From: Prorocentrum cordatum
Lineage: Eukaryota; Sar; Dinophyceae; Prorocentrales; Prorocentraceae
Direction of reading: 5' to 3'
Length of the DNA stretch: 64,000 bases
Assembly (NCBI GenBank): GCA_963575745.1
Contig: CAUYUJ010017821.1
Location: forward strand, 1-64,000
Each line of letters starts with the position of its first letter. Position 1 is the stretch's first letter. Positions 49,689-59,426 of the stretch are shown here, piece by piece. The notes beneath the pieces were generated by a model. It was not told the DNA's origin, searched no databases, and was given only the letters and a program-made list of their open reading frames with translations. A program made the position numbers and the translations under genes.

Positions 49689-50918
49689 ATGGTGCGGGCG
49701 GAGGATTCTGGGTGGTATCGGAGGTCACGTGCCGCCCGTACGGCGGCCCGGCAGCGGGCGCTGGCGGCGGCAGACGCTGGGCTGGCGGCGGCCCATCACA
49801 AGCTCCGTGACCTCGAGGAGCGGCTCGCGGTACAAGTTCGCGAGAACGACAGGTTGCGCAGTGTACTATTCGGCTGGGAGTCTGGTGACCCGCGAGGAGA
49901 CGAGCTTCGCCGACGGTGGAGGAGCATCGAACCAGTCCTTCGGGCACAGCTGCAAGCCCGAGATGGAGTACTGGAGACTCCTCTGACCGACGCCGACGTC
50001 CTTCTTCGCAACGTCGCCGAGCATTCGGCGCAGGAGCCAGGCCTCGAGGCCCGCTGCCAGGAGCTGAGGAGCCTCCAGAAGTCCGCGCGCCTGGCACCTC
50101 CTCGCGCGCTCGCGGATCGGCAACTGGAGCCTCAGGAGCAATTGCCAACTGGCGTGGAGCCGAGCTTCGGGAACCCTGGCGCTGATGTTCGGGCCGCTCA
50201 TGCTGTTCCTGGGCTTTACGGCCGTGGAGAATTCCAATTTCGCTCTGAAGCTCCTGCCCTCGTTCCTGGTGCGGGCAGCTGGGCGAGGCTGGACGCTGCA
50301 GGCGCCAGGTGCACGTGCGGCGCTACTGTCTTTTCGTCCTGCCGCGCGGCCGTGCCGCCGCCATGCGAGAAGCGGGGAGCGCTGCTAGACCCCAACGTCA
50401 CCAGCCACAACGTCGGGATCAGCACGTGCGTGAAGAGCGATATGGAGTTCCAGCAGGGCGTGCTGCTCCAGCTGCATAAGTGGGCGGTGCCACTCGGTCG
50501 CTCGCTGCAGCCTTTCGTCCGCCGCCGCCTCCGCGTGGACGCGGAACCCGAGGATGAGACGGGGGCCCAAGCGGACTTCGAGAAGGAGGAGGCTGCCCAG
50601 CTACTAGCCGTGGGGACCCTCCCCCCTGCGGCTGAAGGCTCTGAGGGAGAGGAAGTGCACGTGCAGGCGAGCAGCTCGGTGCCGCAGAGGGAGGACCCCT
50701 TGCCCTCTCTCGCCGCCCCGTCGTGGATCCCGCGGGGACTCCCCGTCGATCCTGGTAAGGGCCGCTTGTTCGGCTGCAGTGATTATGCAAGTGGGGGCCC
50801 GCCAAGGACAGGAGTGGCGGATGCTGGAGCGTTGTTCTCTCGGTTCGCGGTGGCGTGGTCCGACGCCTCCAGCGCAGACCCGCTCGACGAGTTCGACCTG
50901 GACGGCTTCGGCTTTTAG
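49689..50918 (+). CDS. Retrogene-encoded protein with coiled-coil N-terminus, function unknown
   Basis: 409 codons from ATG 49689, 85 bases after the last leader copy, to TAG. It is intronless as expected of a cDNA copy. Residues about 10-60 are Arg/Ala/Leu-rich and suit a coiled coil (LAAAHHKLRDLEERLAVQV). A Cys pair region (ARCTCGATVFSSC, about 210-222) follows, then KWAVPLGRSLQPFVRRRLRV, an acidic stretch and an acidic, aromatic end (DPLDEFDLDGFGF). I do not recognise a family. The frame is unbroken, so the copy is either recent or still used. The ATG at 49643 lies in another frame. Confidence 0.7.
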   Translation: MVRAEDSGWYRRSRAARTAARQRALAAADAGLAAAHHKLRDLEERLAVQVRENDRLRSVLFGWESGDPRGDELRRRWRSIEPVLRAQLQARDGVLETPLTDADVLLRNVAEHSAQEPGLEARCQELRSLQKSARLAPPRALADRQLEPQEQLPTGVEPSFGNPGADVRAAHAVPGLYGRGEFQFRSEAPALVPGAGSWARLDAAGARCTCGATVFSSCRAAVPPPCEKRGALLDPNVTSHNVGISTCVKSDMEFQQGVLLQLHKWAVPLGRSLQPFVRRRLRVDAEPEDETGAQADFEKEEAAQLLAVGTLPPAAEGSEGEEVHVQASSSVPQREDPLPSLAAPSWIPRGLPVDPGKGRLFGCSDYASGGPPRTGVADAGALFSRFAVAWSDASSADPLDEFDLDGFGF

Positions 50919-51070
50919 CAGTCACTGCAGATAGTGGTCGCGGCAGTTTCCTCGCTGTCGTGATGCCGTGCCTGCTCGTCGTGCCGTTCGGCCTGGTCTT
51001 CCTGGAGTTCGTGTTCGTCGGAGTGGTCAGAGGTGATAGCGTCGAGGCCAAAACAAAATGTGATGCGGCC

Positions 51071-51309
51071 ACTGGTCGCCACTATGACAGACCTCTGATA
51101 CCCTCTCCCCTCAGGGAGGAGGTGCTTGGATCTAAAGAGACCATGGAGCAGCCTCTCTCCTGCTCCGACGCGTGGACTGTGGGAACGTGCGGCCAGCAGC
51201 GAAATCAATGCCAAGACTACGCTCAGACTTGACCCCCTGCACTTACAGCATACGGAGGCGCTGCACTGGGGCAGCTCTGAGCGAAGCTCAGGAAACATCA
51301 ACTTTACAC
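51071..51309 (-). other. Possible continuation of the LINE that received the retrogene
   Basis: The target duplication lies between this stretch and the RNase H remnant. A minus-strand frame here (ELRSELPQCSASVCC and LLPEGRGYQRSVIV) shows no clear motif, so the connection is only positional. Confidence 0.25.
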
Positions 51310-51360
51310 CCTTCTCCTCCTTCTCCTCCTCCTCCTCCTCCTCCTCCTCCTCCTCCTCAT
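51310..51360. repeat. (TCC)n microsatellite
   Basis: About 16 triplets. Confidence 0.95.
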
Positions 51361-51739
51361 CGCGCCCTCCCTGAGCCGGTCCCCCGTTGTCGTTCCCTCT
51401 CGCTCTGTGGCTGAGGAAAGAGAAATAGCGACGCGGTCGCGGTGGCGACGACAGCGACGAGGACCATGACTGCGACGACGGCGGTGCCGGCGAGGCCCCC
51501 GCGCGGGGAATGCGAAGTCTCGGCTACCAGCCCGGCCACCATCCTGGCTACGGCAGCTCGGCCACCATACGTTTGCGGTACCATACGTCTTCGGAAATCG
51601 CGGCACGGCGACAGCGGCCGCGGCGCGAGGGTCACCCGTCGGCGAGTCCTTGGCAATCCACTCGGGGTGAGCGACGCTCTGCCTGCAGAGGGGCGCCGCG
51701 CGGGTCGGGGGGGTGCCCAAAGGTGTTTCTCGGGGATTC
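51361..51739. other. No supported gene
   Basis: GC-rich sequence with GACGGCGACG-type triplets. Frames on both strands overlap without a recognisable motif. Confidence 0.5.
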
Positions 51740-51945
51740 CACCATTCCACCTTCCCTGTTTCCCTCCTCCACCTCTTCCCTTTTCCCTCCCTCGTCCTCC
51801 TCCTTCCCTCTTTTCCTCCTCCACCTCTTCCCTCCTCCTCCTCCTCCTCGGCCTCCTCCTCCTCTTCCTCCTCCCTCCTCCTCCTCCTCTTCCTCCTCCG
51901 TTTCCTTCTCCTCCTCCTCCTCCCCCTCCTCCTCATTGCACCCGT
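51740..51945. repeat. CT/TCC-rich microsatellite
   Basis: Degenerate TCCTCC/TTCCTC tract. Confidence 0.9.
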
Positions 51946-52296
51946 TTGTCCTTACAAATAATTCCTCCCTGTCGCACCCCCAGACGTGTCGGTGGGGCGG
52001 GGCGGGCTGGCCGTTTCGCCTGAGATTTCCTCACCGCTTATGATCATGATGCTTGGCCGCTGCAGCGTCTCCAAAAATGGAGGACTGGTGTCTTTCAAAA
52101 GGTGGGTATCGCCTTAGCGCCGCTCACATTCGCTTAAAATTTTCTAGCCGCTTCAAGGATGGAGGACAGGTCCTTTTCAAACTGTTGCCTTAGCGCCGCC
52201 AGCATGCGTCTTGAACAAATGCCACTGCTTCACAAGTTCGCCAACGTGGGCCCCAAACTGTGTGTTCTGGCAAACTCTGCGGTGCACGCCATGCGG

Positions 52297-52470
52297 TGCA
52301 ATGTATGTATGTATGTATGTATGTATGTATGCATGCATGCATGCATGCATGCGTGTATGTTTGTATGTACGGATACATGTTTGTATGCATGTATGCTTGT
52401 CTGTATGTGTATGTATATGTACGTATATATCTTTTATTATGTATGTATGTATTTGTATATGTATGGCGCG
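52297..52470. repeat. (ATGT)n/(GCAT)n tetranucleotide tract
   Basis: ATGTATGTATGT, then GCATGCATGCAT, then degenerate GTATGT units. Confidence 0.95.
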
Positions 52471-52595
52471 ACATGTGTGGTGCAGGCTACGTGGTGCAAT
52501 TCACTTGCCGAACTTGAAATTGTCAACTCCACTGCTCGCGCAATCCTCCCACCCACCCACCCGCAACTTGGTTTGCAAAACCCATGCGGGACCGA
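52468..52595. repeat. Duplicated 130-bp segment, copy 1 (copy 2 at 53892-54020)
   Basis: Both copies share TGTGGTGyA, then TTGAArTTG, CTCGCGCAATC, and CGCAACTTGGyTTGCAAAAC followed by CCATGCGG. The offset is 1,424 bp. Confidence 0.8.
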
Positions 52596-52678
52596 GCACA
52601 GGTATCGCTCCGGGGTCGTCTTGGCGCCCCCGGGGGCGTCTCAAGAGCGCCCCAGGAAGGCCGGAGAAGCAAGACGGC

Positions 52679-52679
<1 letters not shown>

Positions 52680-52717
<38 letters not shown>

Positions 52718-53215
52718 CGGCGACGACGACGACGCCGACGTCGACGACGACGAAGACGACGACGCCGACGCCGACGACGACGAAGACGACGACGACGTCG
52801 TCAACGAAGACGACGACGAGGGAGGAGGGAGGACGACGACGGCGACAACGACGACAACGACGACAACGAGGGAGGAGGGAGGACGGCGACGACGCGAACG
52901 TCGAAGAAGGAGGAAGGACGGCGACGCCGACGACAACGACGAGGGAGGAGGGAACACGACGACGAGACGACGACGACAACGACGACGACGGCGAGGAAAT
53001 AGGAGGGACGACGACGAGACGCCGACGACGGACGACGACGACGACGAGGGAGGAGGAGGAAGGACGACCACGGCGACAACGACGACGGAAACGACCACGA
53101 CGCCAAAGAGGACGACGACGACGAACACGAGGAAAGACACAGGACGACGTAGGCGACGACGACGACGACGATGACGCGGGAGGAGGGAAGACGGCGACGA
53201 CGACGACGACGACGC
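52680..53215. repeat. (GAC)n tract
   Basis: ACGACGACG with GAGGGAGGAGG interruptions. Very long frames of Arg, Thr or Asp are artefacts of the repeat. Confidence 0.95.
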
Positions 53216-53219
53216 CGCA

Positions 53220-53700
53220 AGAGCGCGCGCACGCTTTTGTTGAAAATCCGTGTTGCGAAACCTTGTGTGTTTGTAGGTTTTTTGGACGCGCGATTTTGAA
53301 ATCCCTCCGAAACCGATGGGTTTTGAAGAATTTCGGCGTACGCGCGCGACGACGCGCGCGTCTGCACTTCGTCTCATTTTTTGCAAAGGATTCTCGCGAC
53401 GGCACACGCGCAAGGGCGTTCGACAGATTTCGACAGGCGCGCGCGACGCCTGTTTGGTAGCATGTCATGTTTTTTTATATATTTAAAAAATCGCAAGAGC
53501 TCGCGCGTAAGCTTTTTTTAGCAAGTCAGTACTGCGAAACCCTGTGTTGTTGTATGTTTTTGGAAACTCCATTGCGAAATCCTTCTGGCACAGAAGGTTT
53601 CTGAAGGATTTCGGCATGCGCGCGCGACGACGCGCGCGTGCGCACTTCGTCCAATTTTTTGCAAGGGATTCGTGAAAAAATGTCATGTTAGAACAATAAA
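53220..53700. repeat. Two copies of a CGCGCGACGACGCGCGCG repeat family
   Basis: Copy 1 (about 53221-53410) and copy 2 (about 53487-53675) share GCGAAAcCyTGTG, GGATTTCGGCrTrCGCG, the palindrome GCGCGACGACGCGCGC and ACTTCGTC followed by ATTTTTTGCAA. A weaker third copy is at about 54330-54620. Confidence 0.85.
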
Positions 53701-53891
53701 TGTCACCGCGTAGTGTTTTTCACAAGGGAACCTCAGGGGGGGGATACCGGCTGGCCTGGGACATTGTGATTTCATATTTACGATGGACATGTGGTCATAA
53801 TCGCATGTGATACTCATACCCGAAAGGGGAGGCGATAACGCCGGGGGGGGTAGAGTCTATTCTCCTTTTAGAAAAGAGAATCTACGTAGCG

Positions 53892-54020
53892 CACTATGTG
53901 TGGTGTACTCCACGCGGCGCACTTCACCCTGCCGGAGTTGAAGTTGACAGTTCCACTACTCGCGCAATCATCCCGTTCACTAAATCGCAACTTGGCTTGC
54001 AAAACCCATGCGGCGGCGGA
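53892..54020. repeat. Duplicated 130-bp segment, copy 2
   Basis: See copy 1 at 52468. Together with the CGCGCGACG family it suggests that a block of 1-1.4 kb was duplicated here. Confidence 0.8.
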
Positions 54021-55049
54021 TGCGATGACTGCTTGACGCTGGTTGGCACATCGCTGCGGCCGCGCTGGCGTGCGCAAGCTCGCGCGCAAAGCAGCCAGCT
54101 ACTTTGGCGCCACCGACGCGGCCGCAATGGCGCTGACCACTGGGCACTTCCCAACTGACGCGCGGGGACGTCAGTGCGAGTCGGTGGCTCGGGCGTGCGC
54201 GGTTCCATGGCAGCTTCGACAACAACAGACACGATGATGACAACGACGACGGCAAAGCCAACGACGGCGCCGATGCTGATCTCGCCGATGACGACGATGG
54301 TGTCTTCGCGTCGGTGATGACGGTTCGGGAAGGACTTCGACATGCGGGCGCGGCCGACGAACGCGAGTGGCCCGCATGGTATTATGTGGAAGGGATCGTG
54401 CCCCCCCCCTGCGCGCGCGCAAAGCCGTTCGAATAATTTCGACACGCGCGCGCGAAAGGCCGGTTTGGTCGCATGTGATGAACATGTTGAGAACAAATGC
54501 TCTCAAGGGTGCTCGATTTTGCAGTCCGTGCGACGCCGCCCGTGTTTGAAAGTTTCTGGCGTGGCTGCGCGACGACGCGGGCGTGCGAACTTTGTCACAA
54601 ATTTGCAGTGGATTCTTGACAACGGATGATTTTTGAAAAACGGGCGCGACCACAAAATACTCTTTATCAAGGGCTGGGGGGTCGATGACATTTTGGCTAA
54701 AATGGTATTCACTCATGTAAGATGAACGATGGGCCAGAATCGCGGGTAAATTGCGCATCGCCAAGCCGGTGTGATAACCCCATGGCGGGGGTAAGGCCGT
54801 AGATCTGATTTTTCTGGGAAACAAGAATATGTGCCATGTATAAATCCGCCGGCCCCCTTGTGGGGCCATCAGGCTGCGAGGCTTAGGTTTCAGTGCTCTG
54901 CACCAGTTCCAGTCTCCAGCTCCAATGTTACAATCCTGCTTTCTGCTTCCCAATGTATATTGTTGAAGTCCGCGCGCGGGGGGGGAGCCGAAAACCACCC
55001 AGTTACCCTCACCGAATCGTGTGTTCTGTATTCCCGCGGGGCCGTGGGA
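54021..55049. other. No supported gene
   Basis: It includes a GAC/ATG-rich stretch (54236-54310) and the weak third CGCGCGACG-family copy. Minus-strand frames through it lack motifs. Confidence 0.5.
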
Positions 55050-55720
55050 CACGTAAAAATACCAGAAACTCGCGCTCCCGACGCAAAAATCCATCGAAAA
55101 TTGCGCCAGGCTCGCGCCCCCGAGGCGACGATCCTTGGTGAATTGCACCGCGCTCGCACGCCCGAAATCACGATCCTTCGAAAAATACACCATGCTCGCG
55201 CCCCCGAAGCCACGATCTCTTGTAAATTACGCTACGTTCGCCGTAAATCACGTACTAAAATTACGCCACAGGTGCGCCCCCGAGGCAAAGATCCCTCGTA
55301 AATTACACAAGATTCGCGTCCCCGATGCAAATAATCCTTGCAAATGATGATGCACTTCCTGCGTCCCCGAAGCAACCAACGTCAGCAAATTACACGACAT
55401 TCGCGTCCCCGAGGCCATCATCCGTCGCAAATTACAAAATTCCCGCGCCCCCGAGACAACACATCTTTATACATCAATCAATTTTTGCGCCCCCGACGCA
55501 TCTCACCTTTGTAAAATCCCCGAAGCCAGAATCCTTCGCACGTTACGCAATATTCGCGTCCCTGAGGCCACACACCGTTGCAAATTGCTCAGTAATCGCG
55601 TGTCCCCGATACAAGAAGTTCATCATAAATTACTTGATGTTCGCGCCCCCGAGGCCACAAACTCTCGCAAATTGCTAAATTCCTACGTCCCCGACGCAAC
55701 AAACCCGCGCACATGATTCA
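55050..55720. repeat. 43-bp minisatellite (CGCGyCCCCGAGGCCACrATCC type)
   Basis: CCCCGAGGC/CCCCGAAGC blocks recur about every 43 bp (for example near 55318, 55362, 55406, 55449, 55559, 55602 and 55645), each followed by GCAAATTAC-type sequence. About 15 degenerate units. Confidence 0.85.
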
Positions 55721-55739
55721 ATATTCGCGTTCACGTGGC

Positions 55740-56230
55740 CATAAGCCCTGGCGAATCCGGCCATAGTCGTATTGCCGAGGCCAAGAGTGCTCCAAGGCGC
55801 CCGAAGATGATTCCAAGACTGCCCATAAGGGCCCCAAACGGCCCCAAGAGCGCTCCAAGAGGCCTCCCGAGAGAGCCCTAAGAGGCCAACATCGTCGAAA
55901 TTACAGACAAGTCTTGAAGGAGGTCGGGGTTCTCGTATCTTCGGCTTCCCGACGCTCCAAAATGGCTCAAGAAGCTCCCAAACACGCCCCCAAACAGCCC
56001 AAGACGCCTCCAAGAGGGTCCCAAAACGGCCCGAAAAGGGCTCCCCCAGGAGGCCCCAAGAGGCGGCCAAAACGCGTCAAAGAGACCTCCAAGAGGCCCA
56101 ATTGATACCCCACGAGGCCCCAACAATCCCCCAAGAGGCGACGAAACCGCCCCCAAGAGGCCCCCGAGAGGCTCCCCACGACACCCCAACACATATACAA
56201 GAGGTATCAGACCCACAACCCAGACACGGT
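55740..56230. repeat. CCAAGA-family repeat, copy E
   Basis: CCAAGAGGCC units with the core CTTCGGCTTCCCGACGCT at 55939-55956, identical to that in copy B, and the same following CAAaAtGGCTCAAG. Confidence 0.8.
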
Positions 56231-56423
56231 GGCGGGATGGCCCGAAGGCCACTCGGATAACGCCTACGTCTCAATATGCGCTGATGATTCCTATCCGCCC
56301 CCGCATGATGTTCCCAAATGCGCCAAGGCAGCGCCGAGACGCACCGACGCGACTCTGATATGTCCATTTCCATTTATGATAGAGAGGGGCCGGCGGCAGG
56401 GGGCGAGGCCTTTACGCACACAC

Positions 56424-56424
<1 letters not shown>

Positions 56425-56473
<49 letters not shown>

Positions 56474-56935
56474 ATGTATATGCATGTATACACACATGCG
56501 TACATGCATACATTACATTACATTACATTACATTACATTACATTGCATTGCATTACCTTACATTACATTATATTACATTACATTACATTACATTCCATTA
56601 CATTACATTCCATTCCATTCCATTGCATTGCATTGCATTGCATTGCATTGCATTGCATTGCATTGCATTGCATTGCATTGCATTGCATTACATTACATTA
56701 CATTACATTACAGTACAGTACAGTACAGTACATTACATTACATTACATTGCATTACATTACATTACATTACATTACATTACATTACATTACATTACACTA
56801 CATTACAGTACATATCACTACATTCCATTCCATTCCATTCCATTCCATTCCATTCCATTACATCGCATCGCATCGCATTGCATTGCATTACATTACACTA
56901 CATTACATTCTGTATACATGTATACACAAATGTAT
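56425..56935. repeat. (TA)n tract and CATTA/CATTG/CATTC pentanucleotide satellite
   Basis: TA run at 56428-56461, then about 80 five-base units, grouped as blocks of CATTA, CATTC, CATTG and CAGTA. All three frames are open, so the long frames are not genes. Confidence 0.97.
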
Positions 56936-56999
56936 ACATCGGTATAAACACATACATACCGTTTGACACACATTTATTATAAGCATCTGTCTCTCTATA

Positions 57000-58070
57000 T
57001 ATATATAGTCACGCGCGATGCGCGCGTTTAGGGTGTAGCCGACTGTGCGCTTGTTGTCGATGGACCTCGCGCTAATCCGTGATGCCCAAGATACCGAAGG
57101 AGAGGTCCCCAAGGTAAGGGCCACTCTTGGCGCGTGTAGTTGCTGGACGTTCTGGGGGATGACTTCGGGTTCTGTGGGCAGTCGCGGAAACGTGCGAGAT
57201 CGACGTGCGATGCGTCGGAGAGCTCTGAGTGCTTCCCAGAGTGTGGTCGCCACGGTGGCCGAGGAGGGCCCCAGAGGCTCTGGGCCGCCAGCCGCCGCCG
57301 CCGCCGCCGCCGCCTCTGCGGTCGCCGCCGCCGCCGCCTCTGCGGTCGGCGCCGCCGCCGCAGCCGCCGCAACCGTCGTGATGATCGTCATGGCGGTCGC
57401 CGTAACGGTCATGATGATGGCGGTCGTCGTCTGTGGAAGTGGTCGGACGATGTCACGCTCCCGGTCGCGGTGTGCTTTTTGTGGCCTCGGGGGGCCTCCT
57501 GAGTCTGAGATCTGTGGAGGCCGTCGGCCGTCGTCGATCCATCATCGTTGTTGTGGTCGTCGTCAGACCTCTGGAGGCCGCCCAGGCTCGTCGTCACTGT
57601 CGTCGTCGCCGTGGTCGTCGTAGTCGTGGTTGTGGTCATGGTCGTCGTTGTCGCCGCCAATGTCGTCGCAGCCGTCTGCGATCGAGGAGGGCAAATGAGG
57701 AATCCAGGGTCGAAGATCGAGGTTTGTAAATGAGCTTGGGTTTGCTTGGGCCTCGCGGGGTCGTTTTCGTCGCCGCGGTTGCCCAGGGCCTGGGGTTCCC
57801 ACCAGCTCTCGTCCAGCGTGCCGGCTCTGGCCGCCGCGGGCGCTACAGCCGCGGCTGGAGTCGTCGTCATCGTCGACTCTGCACGTTTTTGTGGACGTGG
57901 TTGGCAGTTCGGTGACCTCCCGTGCCAGAGCCTGGGCTGGGAGACACCCTGAGACCTCTGGGGGCCGTCGGGGGTCATCGTCGTCCTCCTCGTCGTCCTC
58001 GACCTATCCTCCTCCTCCTCCTCCTCCTCTTCCTCCTCCTCCTCCTCCTCCTCCTCCTCCTCCTCCTCTG
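57000..58070. repeat. Trinucleotide-rich region (GCC, GTC, TCC) before the LINE
   Basis: GCC repeats at 57290-57370, GTC/GTG repeats at 57540-57660 and (TCC)n at 58008-58067. CTCTGGAGGCCG-type sequence recurs near 57505, 57570 and 57950. It may include the 5' untranslated region of the LINE, but no border can be set. Confidence 0.7.
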
Positions 58071-58221
58071 GCTAGCCCTTCCTGGCCCAAGCGGGTCATC
58101 AGGGGTGGAAACCTTGGGAAGGGCCTTTTCCCCCCTGTGAGCCAACTTTTGGCTTCTGGGCTCCCTGGGTGGCGTCCCCAGGATCCCAGGACAAAACGTC
58201 GTGCGCGTTGCGGCCGCCGCC

Positions 58222-59395
58222 ATGGCGCCGTCCTCCGCGCGCCGTGCCTCGGCCGTGGCATGGAGATGCAAGGACTGCGTCTCCCGCGACGGCTCGAAGT
58301 ACATCAACTCCGCCACGTCCATGTATTGCGGCAAGTGCAGGCTGCACAAGGGCGTGTGCTACGGCGGTCCCAAGAACCCTGCGTCCCCGTCCAAGTCCAC
58401 GGCCAACAAGGACAAGGACAAGGACAAGGACAAGGACAAGGACAAGAGCCTCGCCAAGCAGCTCGCGGACTTGCAGGCGCAGGTGCGGCGCCTCACCTCG
58501 GGCGACAAGGCTGGGAGCTTGGGCAGTGGAGGCCAGTCCTCCGCGCCAGGTGAGGGTAGTGGTGGTCAGTCCACTGCACCCCAGGAGGACCAAAATGCCT
58601 CCAAGCGTGCTCGTATCAAGCAGATCACGGACATGCTCAAGCTCTTCGAAGGCTCTCAGTCCACTGCGGACCAGGCCTACGCCAAGACCCTCGTGGCCGA
58701 AAAGGAGCGCCTCAACACAGAGCTCTTCGATGGCCGCCCCCTCGAGGACCTCTTTGGAGGCGAGGGTCCGCAGTGCTCGGTCCAAGGCCACCAAGCTGGC
58801 TGAAGAGACTGAGGTCCTTGAGGCCCAGCTCGCGGACTTGGAAGCAAAGCGTGCCAAGGTCCAGGAGGCTCATGCTTTGGCGGAGGCGGAGGTCATCAGG
58901 TTGGAGCAGGAGTTCACTGCCCTTGCACCTGCACGATCGCCCCCTGACTCCAAGCAGCCGCCGACGATCCACGACCTCCTGCCGCAGGCCGAGCTCACGG
59001 TGCAGCAGCTGGGCCAGGCCGTCGCGGGCAGTGGAGTGGATGCCGCTGTCCTTCAGGAGTTGCAGGGCGTCACGGCGTCCCTGGCCACCTCCATCAAGAA
59101 GGTTCGCGAGGCGATCCCTGCTCCACAAGCCGCTGATGTACCGGTTCCTGCCGAGGGCGCTGAAGGGACTGCGATGGAGACTGAGGCCCCAGAGGCCTCG
59201 GCCCCTCCCGTTCGCGTCAATTACGACGGCCTCACAGGGGAGCAAATGCGAGCCATGTTCATCGAGCTCGGCAGTGCCCCCCCTGCGGAGGCCTCCGACG
59301 ACGACATGCGGGCTGCCGTCAGGCGGATGGAGGACCAGCTCCTCGCCCTCCGCGCCTCGGTGCCTGCCGTGCCGAAGAAGGCGCGTGCCGAGTAG
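58222..59395 (+). pseudogene. LINE ORF1, frameshifted
   Basis: From ATG 58222 (an in-frame GTG lies at 58201) the frame reads AWRCKDCVSRDG and SMYCGKCRLHKGVCYGG, a C-x2-C..C-x2-C zinc-ribbon-like start. A run of Lys-Asp pairs and coiled-coil stretches follow (LAKQLADLQAQVRRL). Near 58770 the phase changes, and the protein continues as KLAEETEVLEAQLADLEAKR to the TAG at 59393-59395. ORF1 proteins of LINEs bind the RNA and form trimers through such coiled coils; that role is inferred. Confidence 0.7.
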
Positions 59396-59426
59396 GCGCT
59401 TGGCTACATCCCTCCTGCTCTTCGTC

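Larger units (their letters stand above)
49537..51070 (+). mobile_element. Retroposed spliced-leader cDNA (processed gene copy) with 12-bp target duplications
   Basis: TGTGATGCGGCC at 49537-49548 is repeated at 51059-51070. Four bases after the left copy a dinoflagellate spliced leader begins (49553). The right copy is preceded by an A-rich end, CCAAAACAAAA. These are the expected parts of a trans-spliced, polyadenylated mRNA inserted by target-primed reverse transcription. The body holds one long open frame (49689-50918). Confidence 0.88.

Noticed and set aside
52159-53468. Long frames on both strands over the GAC tract
   Set aside because: All phases are open because the triplet repeat lacks stops.
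56229-56982. Three plus-strand frames of 144-245 codons rich in His, Tyr, Thr and Leu
   Set aside because: They translate the CATTA pentanucleotide repeat, which is open in every phase.
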